From contig NZ_JAPPTI010000007.1 of assembly GCF_027587025.1 (NCBI RefSeq), positions 62,001 to 126,000 of the forward strand: a stretch of DNA of 64,000 nt, written 5' to 3'. Source of the DNA: Vibrio sp. LaRot3. Its GTDB lineage: Bacteria; Pseudomonadota; Gammaproteobacteria; Enterobacterales; Vibrionaceae. The notes beneath the pieces are model-generated. The model was given only the letters and a program-made list of their open reading frames with translations. It did no database searches and was not told where the DNA came from. This document shows, one piece after another, positions 1-7,308 of this stretch (position 1 is the stretch's first letter; every line of letters begins with the position of its first letter). Position numbers and translations under genes: made by a program.

Positions 1-414
1 ACCAGAGTAACCCGCACCGTTAGGGTCGTTAAAACATACTGTCCAACGACTGTTGTTTAATCCAAGCTCTGCGGAAGTTAGGTTAGCATCTGCCATCAAC
101 TCGTTTAGTGCGACCTGCGCAATTTGACCAGCTTGTTGCAGCTGGCTTGCTGTAATATTGGCAGCCGTTGCTTCAATGAAGAGGTTTTCGGTTTGGTAAG
201 TGTTTCCAACGCCGCCGGTACATTTACTTAGAAACGAGCCAGAATCGGTGATGGAAACGTTCGCAGCTTTATCCAACAAGACTTGGTTCTTTGACGTGTT
301 AGGAGTATTGCCATTGTTTGACGTGTTATCGCTAGCTTCGTCACTGCCACAACCAGCGAGAAGTGCAATAGCAATAGAGAGGGTAGTAAGTTTTAATTTA
401 TTCATATTTTTCAT
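1..414 (-). CDS. Putative lipoprotein, 3' end cut off by window edge
   Basis: Reading the minus strand from an ATG at 414 (an in-frame ATG also lies at 405) gives 138 codons without a stop up to base 1, so the C-terminus lies outside the window. The N-terminus MKNMNKLKLTTLSIAIALLA is a type II signal sequence ending in the lipobox LLAGC, so lipidation at the Cys and membrane anchoring are expected. A low-complexity Ser/Asn/Thr linker follows, then a region with single Cys residues (SKCTGG and TVCFND). I do not recognise the family. No strong Shine-Dalgarno separates the two ATG choices. Confidence 0.7.
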   Translation of the reverse strand, partial: MKNMNKLKLTTLSIAIALLAGCGSDEASDNTSNNGNTPNTSKNQVLLDKAANVSITDSGSFLSKCTGGVGNTYQTENLFIEATAANITASQLQQAGQIAQVALNELMADANLTSAELGLNNSRWTVCFNDPNGAGYSG

Positions 415-631
415 GCATCTATTGAGTTTGATGAAGAGTATGAAGGGGTTAAAAAAGGGAAACAATGAACGTAATTGAAGGCGAAATCCGTAAATTAAAG
501 GCTCTTAGTGTGACTTTTATCACATTGTAATGATTGAAGTTTCATTGTCTATTATTTGTCTGGAGCTTGGAAGGATTGATCTATAGGATTGGCTAAAACT
601 AATAAATTCAATAAATTATATTTAGGTAATT

Positions 632-1639
632 ATGAAAAAACGTTCATTAGCTCTCCTCACCTCTGCTGCGTTGTTGATCTCATATCAAGCTCATAGCTAT
701 GACTTAAGTTGGGAAGAATTCGAAGGCGAAGACTTAGAATTGTTAAAGCAGGCTCAAAACTCAAATGATCCCGACGTGTTGTTCCAAGCCGGCCAACTGC
801 TGATTGATAACTCAATTATGCAAGATGGGATAGATCTTGGTCATGACTACATCGAACGCGCGGTAAAAACTGGCCATGATGGTGCAGAAACCGTTAAAGC
901 GGACATGGAGTACATGGACGGAAACTATGAAGAAGCATTAGCGCTTTTCCATAAAGCAGAAGCTGGCAACGATCCTTATGTTTTATACAGCCTTGGCGTT
1001 ATGTACTTCGACGGTGAAGGCACAGAGGCAGATGTTCGCAAAGGCAACGATTACTACCTAAAAGCCGCTAAGTTAGGCTCTGACGATGCGATGTACCAGC
1101 TAGCGTTTTCTTACAATGATGGCGTAGGTGTGACTCAAGACTACGCCAAAGCCGCCTATTGGTTTGAGCAAGCAGCTGAAAAAGAAAACATCAGCGCAAT
1201 GTACAACCTAGGTATTTCTTACTTGAATGGCGAAGGTGTTGAAACCAGCTGTAAAAAAGCGATGCAGTGGCTAGAACGTGCGATTGAATTTGACGAGCAC
1301 CCACGTTCGTTTGCAAAGATGGGCGATATCTATTACTACCCTGAATACAAACAACGTTGTGGCTTTAAAAAGACAGATTACGCCCAAGCGTTTTTGTTCT
1401 TTGAAAAAGCGGCCATGCTAGACAATGTTTACGCTCAATATATGGTTGGTTACGCGTATCGCAATGGTCATGGTATCCCTAGCGATTTTGTGAAATCACT
1501 CGCTTGGTTTGAGATTGCCGAAGAGAATGGTGATGAAGATGCAGTGAAAGAGATTCGCGATGTGAAGAAATACATGTCGAAGGAAGATATTGCTAAATCT
1601 GAGCAATATAAAGAAACCATTACTGATGAGATCTGGTAA
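632..1639 (+). CDS. Secreted Sel1-like repeat (SLR) protein
   Basis: 335 aa with an N-terminal signal peptide (basic MKKRS, then a hydrophobic stretch to about residue 22). From about residue 110 to 315 it carries tandem Sel1 repeats of about 36 residues, seen as YSLGVMYFDGEG, YQLAFSYNDGVGV, YNLGISYLNGEGVE and YMVGYAYRNGHGI, each followed by an alpha-helical W/A-rich half such as AAYWFEQAAE. Such solenoids are protein-protein interaction scaffolds; the periplasm is the likely location. Two Cys residues, in the fourth and fifth repeats (SCKKAM and RCGFKK), could form a disulfide. It is monocistronic, ending before a strong terminator. The partner is unknown. Confidence 0.85.
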   Translation: MKKRSLALLTSAALLISYQAHSYDLSWEEFEGEDLELLKQAQNSNDPDVLFQAGQLLIDNSIMQDGIDLGHDYIERAVKTGHDGAETVKADMEYMDGNYEEALALFHKAEAGNDPYVLYSLGVMYFDGEGTEADVRKGNDYYLKAAKLGSDDAMYQLAFSYNDGVGVTQDYAKAAYWFEQAAEKENISAMYNLGISYLNGEGVETSCKKAMQWLERAIEFDEHPRSFAKMGDIYYYPEYKQRCGFKKTDYAQAFLFFEKAAMLDNVYAQYMVGYAYRNGHGIPSDFVKSLAWFEIAEENGDEDAVKEIRDVKKYMSKEDIAKSEQYKETITDEIW

Positions 1640-1677
1640 CTGATTTCGCCTTACTATCACTCGTGATTGTATTTTTA

Positions 1678-1708
1678 GAGCCCAAGCCATGCTTGGGCTC
1701 TTTTGTTT
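1678..1708 (+). terminator. Rho-independent terminator after the Sel1 gene
   Basis: A perfect 10-bp stem, GAGCCCAAGC / GCTTGGGCTC with a 3-nt loop (CAT), is followed directly by TTTTGTTT. It lies 38 bases after the Sel1-repeat gene stop. Confidence 0.88.
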
Positions 1709-1769
1709 CTACATACAATTAAACTGGTTATATAATATCGGGGTCTATTTGAAGTGATTATGGAATTAA

Positions 1770-2321
1770 ATGAAGTTCTCGCGTTACCTAGCCACCCAAA
1801 CAAGCCAGATTGAACAGTTGTTTTTAGATACGTTTGCCGATTCTGAAGGTGCTGAAGAAGGCCAAGTAATTGCAATGCTAGTCAAAGATTTATTCGTCAA
1901 GACAGCGAGCCATGATCTAGAGTGCTTTGTCGCTATTAGTGAAGATGAACAAATCATGGGAGCGATTGTCTTTACGCCGCTCGACAATGAAGTTGACTCA
2001 AATGAAAGAGAAAGGATGTGTTTGCTGTCTCCTGTTGCTGTTTCAACGTCAGTTCAAGGGCAAGGGATTGGGCAGGCATTGATTAACTATGGGTTGAATC
2101 AAATGTCAAAGGCAGGCAATTTTATAGCCGTTACTTATGGGGACCCAAGCTTTTATAGCAAAGTGGGGTTCAAGCAGATCGCAGAAAGCATTATTCCAGC
2201 TCCTTTCCCACTAAGCTACCCAAATGGATGGCTTGCTGTTTCACTAACCGGGAGCAACATTACTCCCGTTTCAGGGACGACAAGATGTGTAGAAGCCCTG
2301 AATGATGCTAAATACTGGTAA
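1770..2321 (+). CDS. GNAT family N-acetyltransferase (YhbS-like)
   Basis: 183 aa. The acetyl-CoA binding signature is at residues 90-105 (LSPVAVSTSVQGQGIGQAL), with a C-terminal FYSKVGFKQI segment typical of YhbS-type GNATs. The family transfers an acetyl group from acetyl-CoA to an amine; the substrate cannot be told from sequence. The start at 1770 is in frame with the domain; the ATG at 1760 is out of frame. It stands alone, convergent with the next GNAT gene. Confidence 0.85.
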   Translation: MKFSRYLATQTSQIEQLFLDTFADSEGAEEGQVIAMLVKDLFVKTASHDLECFVAISEDEQIMGAIVFTPLDNEVDSNERERMCLLSPVAVSTSVQGQGIGQALINYGLNQMSKAGNFIAVTYGDPSFYSKVGFKQIAESIIPAPFPLSYPNGWLAVSLTGSNITPVSGTTRCVEALNDAKYW

Positions 2322-2336
2322 TTGGCCGCTAAAATG

Positions 2337-2366
2337 AAGCCCTGCAAAACGCAGGGCTTATGTTTA
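2337..2366. terminator. Hairpin terminator shared by convergent GNAT genes
   Basis: AAGCCCTGC / GCAGGGCTT forms a perfect 9-bp stem with loop AAAAC. It sits between the convergent stops at 2321 and 2369, with TATGTTTATG on the plus side and upstream A residues providing U residues on the minus side. Bidirectional use is inferred from position. Confidence 0.7.
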
Positions 2367-2368
2367 TG

Positions 2369-2806
2369 CTAAATTAGTTCATTGGATTGATAGAGCTCAG
2401 GCTGCCAAATGTGCATTACATTTTCTGGATTATCGATTGGCGTAAAACCATATTGAGCGTACAAGCCATGCGCGTCTTTAGTGCCGAGCGAAACACGTCG
2501 CAATCCTTGCAAGTCAGGATGCTTTAAAATGGTATCAATCAGCTTTTTACCTAAGCCTTGTCCACGGTGCTGTTCCAATACAAACACATCCAAGATATAC
2601 GCATAAGTTGCGTAGTCACTGATCACTCGCGCGAACCCGGCTTGATTATCTTGCTGGTCATACACGCCAAAGCAGAGTGAATGCTTTAGGCCGCGACGCA
2701 AGGTTTCTGCAGGAATACCGGCTGACCAATAGCTATTGGATAAAAAGTGATGGACGACGTCAAAGTCGATTTTGCTGCGATCGTCACTGACATAATACTG
2801 CGTCAC
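2369..2806 (-). CDS. GNAT family N-acetyltransferase
   Basis: 145 aa from a GTG start at 2806. The open frame extends to 2866, but the GTG is preceded by AAGGA at 7 nt spacing and the encoded VTQYYVSDDRSKIDF is a plausible GNAT N-terminus, so I prefer it. The acetyl-CoA loop is visible as VFVLEQHRGQGLGKKLI and the C-terminal part as GLYAQYGFTPI. It resembles small cytoplasmic GNATs of the YitH/YjdJ kind, but the substrate is unknown. The gene is transcribed away from the cobalamin riboswitch and is monocistronic. Confidence 0.83.
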   Translation of the reverse strand: MTQYYVSDDRSKIDFDVVHHFLSNSYWSAGIPAETLRRGLKHSLCFGVYDQQDNQAGFARVISDYATYAYILDVFVLEQHRGQGLGKKLIDTILKHPDLQGLRRVSLGTKDAHGLYAQYGFTPIDNPENVMHIWQPELYQSNELI

Positions 2807-3039
2807 AAAGAATTCCTTTTCTTGATGGATAAATAATAACCATACGTAAATTGAGTTTATGGTCAACGCTTTATAGAGATTTTTGTTCTACAAAGAGCAG
2901 GAAAATGATCGACCTTAAGCGCAAAAGATTGGCGATTACTCTCTTTTTAAATCCAAAGCACATAAAATCCCGCAATCGTTTTCTCAAACTGATCTGAATC
3001 AATAAGAACTATTTTCATTCCTGTCATTATCGCTGCATC

Positions 3040-3180
3040 CACTGAGTTTAGGGGAATTAGGTGAAAGGCCTAAACTGTACCCGCAACTGTAAGGTAGAGA
3101 TCGATAACATCGAAGATGTGCTGTTTTATTGCATGCGAGTTATCGCCACTACCGAGTCAGAGTACCTAAGCTTAACGTTG
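3040..3180 (+). ncRNA. Cobalamin (B12) riboswitch aptamer
   Basis: Conserved pieces appear in the right order: GGGGAATTAGGTGAAAGGCC at 3051-3070, with flanking GTTTAGG/CCTAAAC closing the P3 helix; ACCCGCAACTGTAA at 3079-3092; the GCCACT block at 3145-3150; and a B12-box-like AGTCAGAGTACC at 3155-3166. It lies upstream of the cbi operon, so it is expected to repress the operon when adenosylcobalamin is plentiful. The exact 5' and 3' borders are approximate. The following 90 bases hold a competing helix (CCTAAGC at 3165-3171 with GCTTAGG near 3224) that could be part of the expression platform. Confidence 0.9.
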
Positions 3181-3270
3181 GCCGGCAGTATGGGCGGGAG
3201 CACCCAGTTTCGGATTTGTTGATGCTTAGGTATCGGTTCGAGCTGTTGGCGTTAAACACAGGAGTGTTTT

Positions 3271-3402
3271 ATGGCGCTACGGAACGTGTTAGCCACAATT
3301 TTTCTACTCTGTCAGCATCCGAACCATGGCAGGGTCTTTTCGCGATCTTTCAATAAAGTTAGCCTCAATTGTCATAATCTGGTGATGCGTTTGAGTAGCT
3401 GA
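3271..3402 (+). CDS. Possible 43-aa leader ORF between riboswitch and cbiD
   Basis: ATG at 3271 has a good Shine-Dalgarno (AGGAG, 6 nt upstream) and the frame stays open for 43 codons to TGA at 3400-3402, two bases before the cbiD ATG at 3405. cbiD itself lacks a good ribosome site of its own, so translation coupling from this ORF into cbiD is plausible. The peptide (MALRNVLATIFLLCQHPNHG then a basic tail) has a short hydrophobic start and no family I recognise. It may be a translated leader whose ribosome site is the riboswitch target, or chance. Confidence is for translation, not for a protein function. Confidence 0.5.
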   Translation: MALRNVLATIFLLCQHPNHGRVFSRSFNKVSLNCHNLVMRLSS

Positions 3403-3404
3403 TC

Positions 3405-4595
3405 ATGTCTCGTCTCAAACGTTCAAGCCATAAAGGTGAACTAAGAACCGGTTTCACAACGGGTGCTTGCGCAGCTGCAGCAAGTGCAGCCGCTGCTCGT
3501 GCCCTGTTAAGTAAACAAAACCCTTCGAACATTACGATCACTTTGCCCAATGGTGATAACGCTGAGTTTGCAGTGAACTACTTGCCTGCGGATAGCGGAG
3601 TCTTGGCACAAGTGATTAAAGACGGTGGCGATGACCCTGATTGTACTCATGGCTTAGCCATTCACGCATTAATTGAACCGATCAATGGGCATGCCATTGA
3701 AGTGAAGGGTGGTCTAGGCGTGGCTACGGTTACTTTACCCGGTTTAGAGCTGGCGGTAGGCCAACCAGCTATAAATCCCGTACCCAAAGCAAATATCTTA
3801 GCAATGGTCGAAAGAGAGCGTAAGCACTCGGAGCAACCGACTCAAGGTCTAGTCATTACTATTTCAGTGCCCAAAGGAGAAGAAGCCGCCAAGCAGACCA
3901 TCAGTGAAAGGCTTGGCTTGATTGGCGGTATCTCAATATTAGGGACGCGGGGGACGGTTAAGCCATTCTCTACTTCCGCTTACGCTGCTTCGGTTAGACA
4001 GAGTATTGAAATTGGTACTGAGAATGGTCACCGAGCATTTTGTTTGACCACGGGTGGCCGAACAGAAGCCGCCGCGATGAAGATTTACCCGCAGTTTGTA
4101 CCGATGCAGTTTATTCAAGCGGGGGATTTCATTGGTGTTGGGCTGCGCTGTGCAAAGCGTTGTAATGCCAACTCAATACATTTAGTGGTCATGATTGGTA
4201 AGCTTTGCAAGTTGATATCTGGGAGGATGATGACTCATGTCTCTGGCCATGGTATCGATTTTGGTTTGCTTGCAGATAGAGCGGATCATTGTGGTTATCC
4301 AAGCCATTTAGTTAATGAGATAGCCAATAGTCGAACTGGTCGACAAGTGCTGGATTTAGTTCGGGGAACGGAGCGACAGCAAGCGTTTCTGGCTGACTTA
4401 TGTTTACTTGCACAACAGCATGCAAGCGAATACATCAAACATCAGTTCCCGGTAGAGGTGACCTTAGTTGATTTCGATGGGCCTCAACTCGCTAACAGTT
4501 TTCCAATTAACCAGCGTGATAACGAAAGTAAATCCATGGTCAGCCAATCTGGTTGCAGCGATCACACTGAAATTATGGATAAGGAAGCACAATGA
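3405..4595 (+). CDS. cbiD: Cobalt-precorrin-5B C(1)-methyltransferase CbiD
   Basis: 396 aa. The hallmark N-terminal TGFTTGACAAAASAAAA stretch (from about residue 15) and the central GGISILGTRGTVKPFS motif (residues 177-192) identify CbiD, which uses S-adenosylmethionine to methylate C1 of cobalt-precorrin-5B in the anaerobic (early cobalt) corrin pathway. It acts in the cytoplasm. It is the first enzyme gene after the riboswitch and overlaps cbiC by 4 bases (ATGA). The C-terminal 40 residues (after TLVDFDGPQ) are a polar tail that I cannot match to the core fold, making it slightly longer than usual for the family. The start at 3405 is chosen because homology begins just after it. Confidence 0.93.
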   Translation: MSRLKRSSHKGELRTGFTTGACAAAASAAAARALLSKQNPSNITITLPNGDNAEFAVNYLPADSGVLAQVIKDGGDDPDCTHGLAIHALIEPINGHAIEVKGGLGVATVTLPGLELAVGQPAINPVPKANILAMVERERKHSEQPTQGLVITISVPKGEEAAKQTISERLGLIGGISILGTRGTVKPFSTSAYAASVRQSIEIGTENGHRAFCLTTGGRTEAAAMKIYPQFVPMQFIQAGDFIGVGLRCAKRCNANSIHLVVMIGKLCKLISGRMMTHVSGHGIDFGLLADRADHCGYPSHLVNEIANSRTGRQVLDLVRGTERQQAFLADLCLLAQQHASEYIKHQFPVEVTLVDFDGPQLANSFPINQRDNESKSMVSQSGCSDHTEIMDKEAQ

Positions 4596-5257
4596 CAACA
4601 GATACTGAACTCGTCATGCAGCAAATGACGGCGCAAGGACGAGCGATAGAAAGTGGCTCTTTTGCGATTATCGATGATGAAATAGAGCGGATTCACGGTG
4701 GGCATGGTTTTACGCCGAGTCAGTGGAACATTGTTCGCAGAGCGATTCATACCACTGGTGATTTTGAATTCAAACAGCTATTTAAGTTCAGCGAAAAAGC
4801 GACGGAGCAAGGCTTAGTCGCATTAAAAAGCGGCGCGTTGATTATTAGTGATGTCAGTATGATTGTCAGTGGGTTGAATAAAAAGCGTTTGGCAGTAAAT
4901 AGCAACGAGGCGGTATGCTTTGTGAGCCATCCTGAAGTGATCGCGAGAGCGAAGCAAAGCGGTCGAACTCGATCGCTTGAGGCCATGCGCTACTGCGCAG
5001 AGCAAGGGTTGTTAGAAGGCGCAATCCTAGCCGTCGGCAATGCGCCTACAGCTCTTATTGAAGCTTTAGAAATCGCCAAAGAAGGTGGGCCAGAGCCGGC
5101 ATTAATCATAGGAATCCCGGTCGGCTTTGTGATGGCCGAAGAATCCAAACAAATGCTCACTGAAACGGATATCCCATATATCACCAGTCTCGGTCGAAAA
5201 GGCGGTAGCCCATTGGTGGTTTCAACGATTCATGCTTTGTTAACGGAGGCGCTATGA
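4592..5257 (+). CDS. cbiC: Cobalt-precorrin-8 methylmutase CbiC
   Basis: 221 aa, the usual length of CbiC/CobH. The enzyme moves the C11 methyl group to C12, converting cobalt-precorrin-8 to cobyrinate. The conserved catalytic-site His is His53 in RRAIHTTGDFEF; SDVSMIVSGLN, AVGNAPTAL and the C-terminal RKGGSPLVVSTIHAL are family signatures. ATGA overlaps join it to cbiD upstream and cbiET downstream, so it is translationally coupled within the operon. Confidence 0.94.
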   Translation: MTTDTELVMQQMTAQGRAIESGSFAIIDDEIERIHGGHGFTPSQWNIVRRAIHTTGDFEFKQLFKFSEKATEQGLVALKSGALIISDVSMIVSGLNKKRLAVNSNEAVCFVSHPEVIARAKQSGRTRSLEAMRYCAEQGLLEGAILAVGNAPTALIEALEIAKEGGPEPALIIGIPVGFVMAEESKQMLTETDIPYITSLGRKGGSPLVVSTIHALLTEAL

Positions 5258-6489
5258 ACCCTCAGTTGACCGTTGTCGGTATCGCGGAAGATGGCTGTTT
5301 AAGCCTAACCAGTAAAGCGGTAAATAGTGTCGCAAACGCGGAAGTGTTAGCGGGTCATGCTCGGCATAAAGTTTGGTTTCCCCAGTTTCAGGGTGAATTT
5401 CTCGATATGGCAATGGGCTTTAACGCTTGGTTAAGCGCTATTTCGTCTCGGTTGGATGATGGTCTAGAGGTGGTTGTTCTCGCCTCTGGTGACCCATTGT
5501 TTTTTGGCATTGGCGCAACGTTGCAACAGCGGTTAGGTGTTTCGGCACGCTACATTCCAAGTTTGAGTAGCATGCAGTTAGCTTGTGCAGAGCTCGGCTG
5601 GCCATGGCAGCAAGCCAGCTTTGTTTCGTTGCATGGTCGTCCTTTATTCGGCTTAACCAGCGCTTTGCAGCATACCGATTTATGCGCCGTACTAACGGAT
5701 GAAACCAATCACCCAGCGCGGATTGCGCAGCACTTAGAGCTATATAATCAACAAGATTGGCGTGTCGCGGTATGCGAGCAATTGGGCTCAGCAAAACAGC
5801 GTGTACGTCAATATAGCGTTGCTGAGTTAGCTAAGTTATCGAGTAACGAGTTTGACCCCCTCAACGTTGTTTTATTGCAGCGCGGCTTAAATGAGCGTTG
5901 GGGTGGGTATGGCGTGTTTGCTTTTGATGATGACTTTGCCAAAAAAGTGCCTAAACGAGGGCTTATTTCAAAATATGCAGTACGAAATCAGGCAATTGCA
6001 TGGCTTAGGCTAGCACCTACAGATTGCTTTTGGGATATAGGCTCAGGCTCAGGGTCGGTTGCGATTGAGCTCGCTAAACAAGCCTACAAAGGCAAAGGTT
6101 GGGCGATTGAATCGGAAATCGAATGCATTGAGGCCATAACGCATAACCTTCAAAGCCATAGCGTTGATAACGTGGCATTAATTCATTCTAAAGCGCCTTT
6201 AGGTCTTGACAATTTCGATGCGCCAAACGGTGTTTTTATTGGTGGCTCTCGAGGAGAGATGAGCGATATTTTGAATGCTGCGTGGCAAGTATTGCAGGTG
6301 AATGGCCGAATTGTAGTCAGCGCAGTGACGTTAGAAACTCAGCAGCAAGTTCAAGCTTGGGCTGAACTCAATAACCAACAATATCAGCTACAAGTGCTCA
6401 ATGTAGCGAACACTCAGCCGCTAGCCGGCTATCAAAGACTGCAAGCAGAGAACCCTGTTTATCTGTATGTCTTTCATAAAAATAATTAA
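5254..6489 (+). CDS. cbiET: Fused CbiE-CbiT (CobL-type) precorrin methyltransferase/decarboxylase
   Basis: 411 aa with two domains. Residues 1-205 are a CbiE-type tetrapyrrole methylase (VVGIAEDG at the N-terminus, ASGDPLFFGIGATL near 75). Residues 220-411 are a class I SAM methyltransferase of the CbiT type (WDIGSGSGSVAIELA near 265, GVFIGGSRGEM near 325). Together they methylate C5 and C15 and decarboxylate the C12 acetate of precorrin-6B or its cobalt form. The fusion is the CobL arrangement, also seen in many anaerobic-pathway operons. The gene overlaps cbiC by 4 bases; cbiL follows after 12 bases with a GGAG ribosome site. Confidence 0.93.
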   Translation: MNPQLTVVGIAEDGCLSLTSKAVNSVANAEVLAGHARHKVWFPQFQGEFLDMAMGFNAWLSAISSRLDDGLEVVVLASGDPLFFGIGATLQQRLGVSARYIPSLSSMQLACAELGWPWQQASFVSLHGRPLFGLTSALQHTDLCAVLTDETNHPARIAQHLELYNQQDWRVAVCEQLGSAKQRVRQYSVAELAKLSSNEFDPLNVVLLQRGLNERWGGYGVFAFDDDFAKKVPKRGLISKYAVRNQAIAWLRLAPTDCFWDIGSGSGSVAIELAKQAYKGKGWAIESEIECIEAITHNLQSHSVDNVALIHSKAPLGLDNFDAPNGVFIGGSRGEMSDILNAAWQVLQVNGRIVVSAVTLETQQQVQAWAELNNQQYQLQVLNVANTQPLAGYQRLQAENPVYLYVFHKNN

Positions 6490-6501
6490 CGGAGAAAAAG
6501 T

Positions 6502-7308
6502 ATGGCCTTAACTCAGGCTAAGTTGTTTTCAATTGGTCTTGGCCCCGGAGATGGTGAGCTATTGACTTTAAAAGGAATGCGGTTGATTCAACAGTGCGAT
6601 GTATTAGCGATACCGGAGCGAAATAAAGGTCAGCAAGACTCCTTTGCATGGGAGATCCTTCAACAAGCATTTGCCAGTGTTGGCGTGTGTGAACAGGAGA
6701 TTGGAACAAAGCGGTGCTTTTTACATTTCCCGATGACCCGTGATTGCGGAGTGACCGTTCCGGCGTGGCAAGAAGCCGCCCAGCAAATCTACGGTTTTTT
6801 AAAACAAGGCCTGAGTGTTGCATTTGTGACTGAAGGAGATCCGTCGGTTTATAGTACATGGAGCTATATTCAAGAAGAGCTGCTAGAGATGGATGAGAAT
6901 GTTCGTTCATGTATTCAAGTTGTTCCCGGAGTTAGCTCGATTACTGCAGTTCCGAGTGTGACGCAACAGCCTCTAGCGGATGGAAAAGAGCGCTTTTGTG
7001 TGGTGCCTGCAACCTATGGCTTAGAGCACATTGCCGAACTTTCAACCCAGTTTGATACCATCATTTTTATTAAAGTCGGCCGTGTGGTGCAAAAGCTTAC
7101 TGACCGCCTAAAAGAACTCAATTTGCTCCAATATGCGCAATATGTCTCTCACGCGACGACAGATAAACAGGCGGTTTATTCTTGTTTACAGCAAGTGCCT
7201 AAAGAACATCGTTATTTTTCAATGGTTCAATTATCGATCCGCAAACAGCGCGGCGCACTTCGTGGCTTACAGCCCATTGAACAGCAGATTGAAACGGTGC
7301 TGGAATGA
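6502..7308 (+). CDS. cbiL: Cobalt-precorrin-2 C(20)-methyltransferase CbiL
   Basis: 268 aa tetrapyrrole methylase. Signatures are FSIGLGPGDGELLTLKGMRL (residues 10-29), FVTEGDPSVYSTW (about 109-121) and VVPGVSSITAVPS (about 141-153), which match the C20-methyltransferase subgroup. It adds the C20 methyl to cobalt-precorrin-2, the first committed ring methylation after cobalt insertion. It precedes cbiG with an ATGA overlap at 7305-7308. Confidence 0.93.
   Translation: MALTQAKLFSIGLGPGDGELLTLKGMRLIQQCDVLAIPERNKGQQDSFAWEILQQAFASVGVCEQEIGTKRCFLHFPMTRDCGVTVPAWQEAAQQIYGFLKQGLSVAFVTEGDPSVYSTWSYIQEELLEMDENVRSCIQVVPGVSSITAVPSVTQQPLADGKERFCVVPATYGLEHIAELSTQFDTIIFIKVGRVVQKLTDRLKELNLLQYAQYVSHATTDKQAVYSCLQQVPKEHRYFSMVQLSIRKQRGALRGLQPIEQQIETVLE

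Noticed and set aside
3129..3356. 75-codon plus-strand open frame over the riboswitch
   Set aside because: It runs through the conserved aptamer blocks and has no ribosome site; the RNA structure explains the sequence better.
5438..5794. 118-codon minus-strand frame inside cbiET
   Set aside because: Antisense to a well-conserved methylase domain, no ribosome site, no independent spacing.
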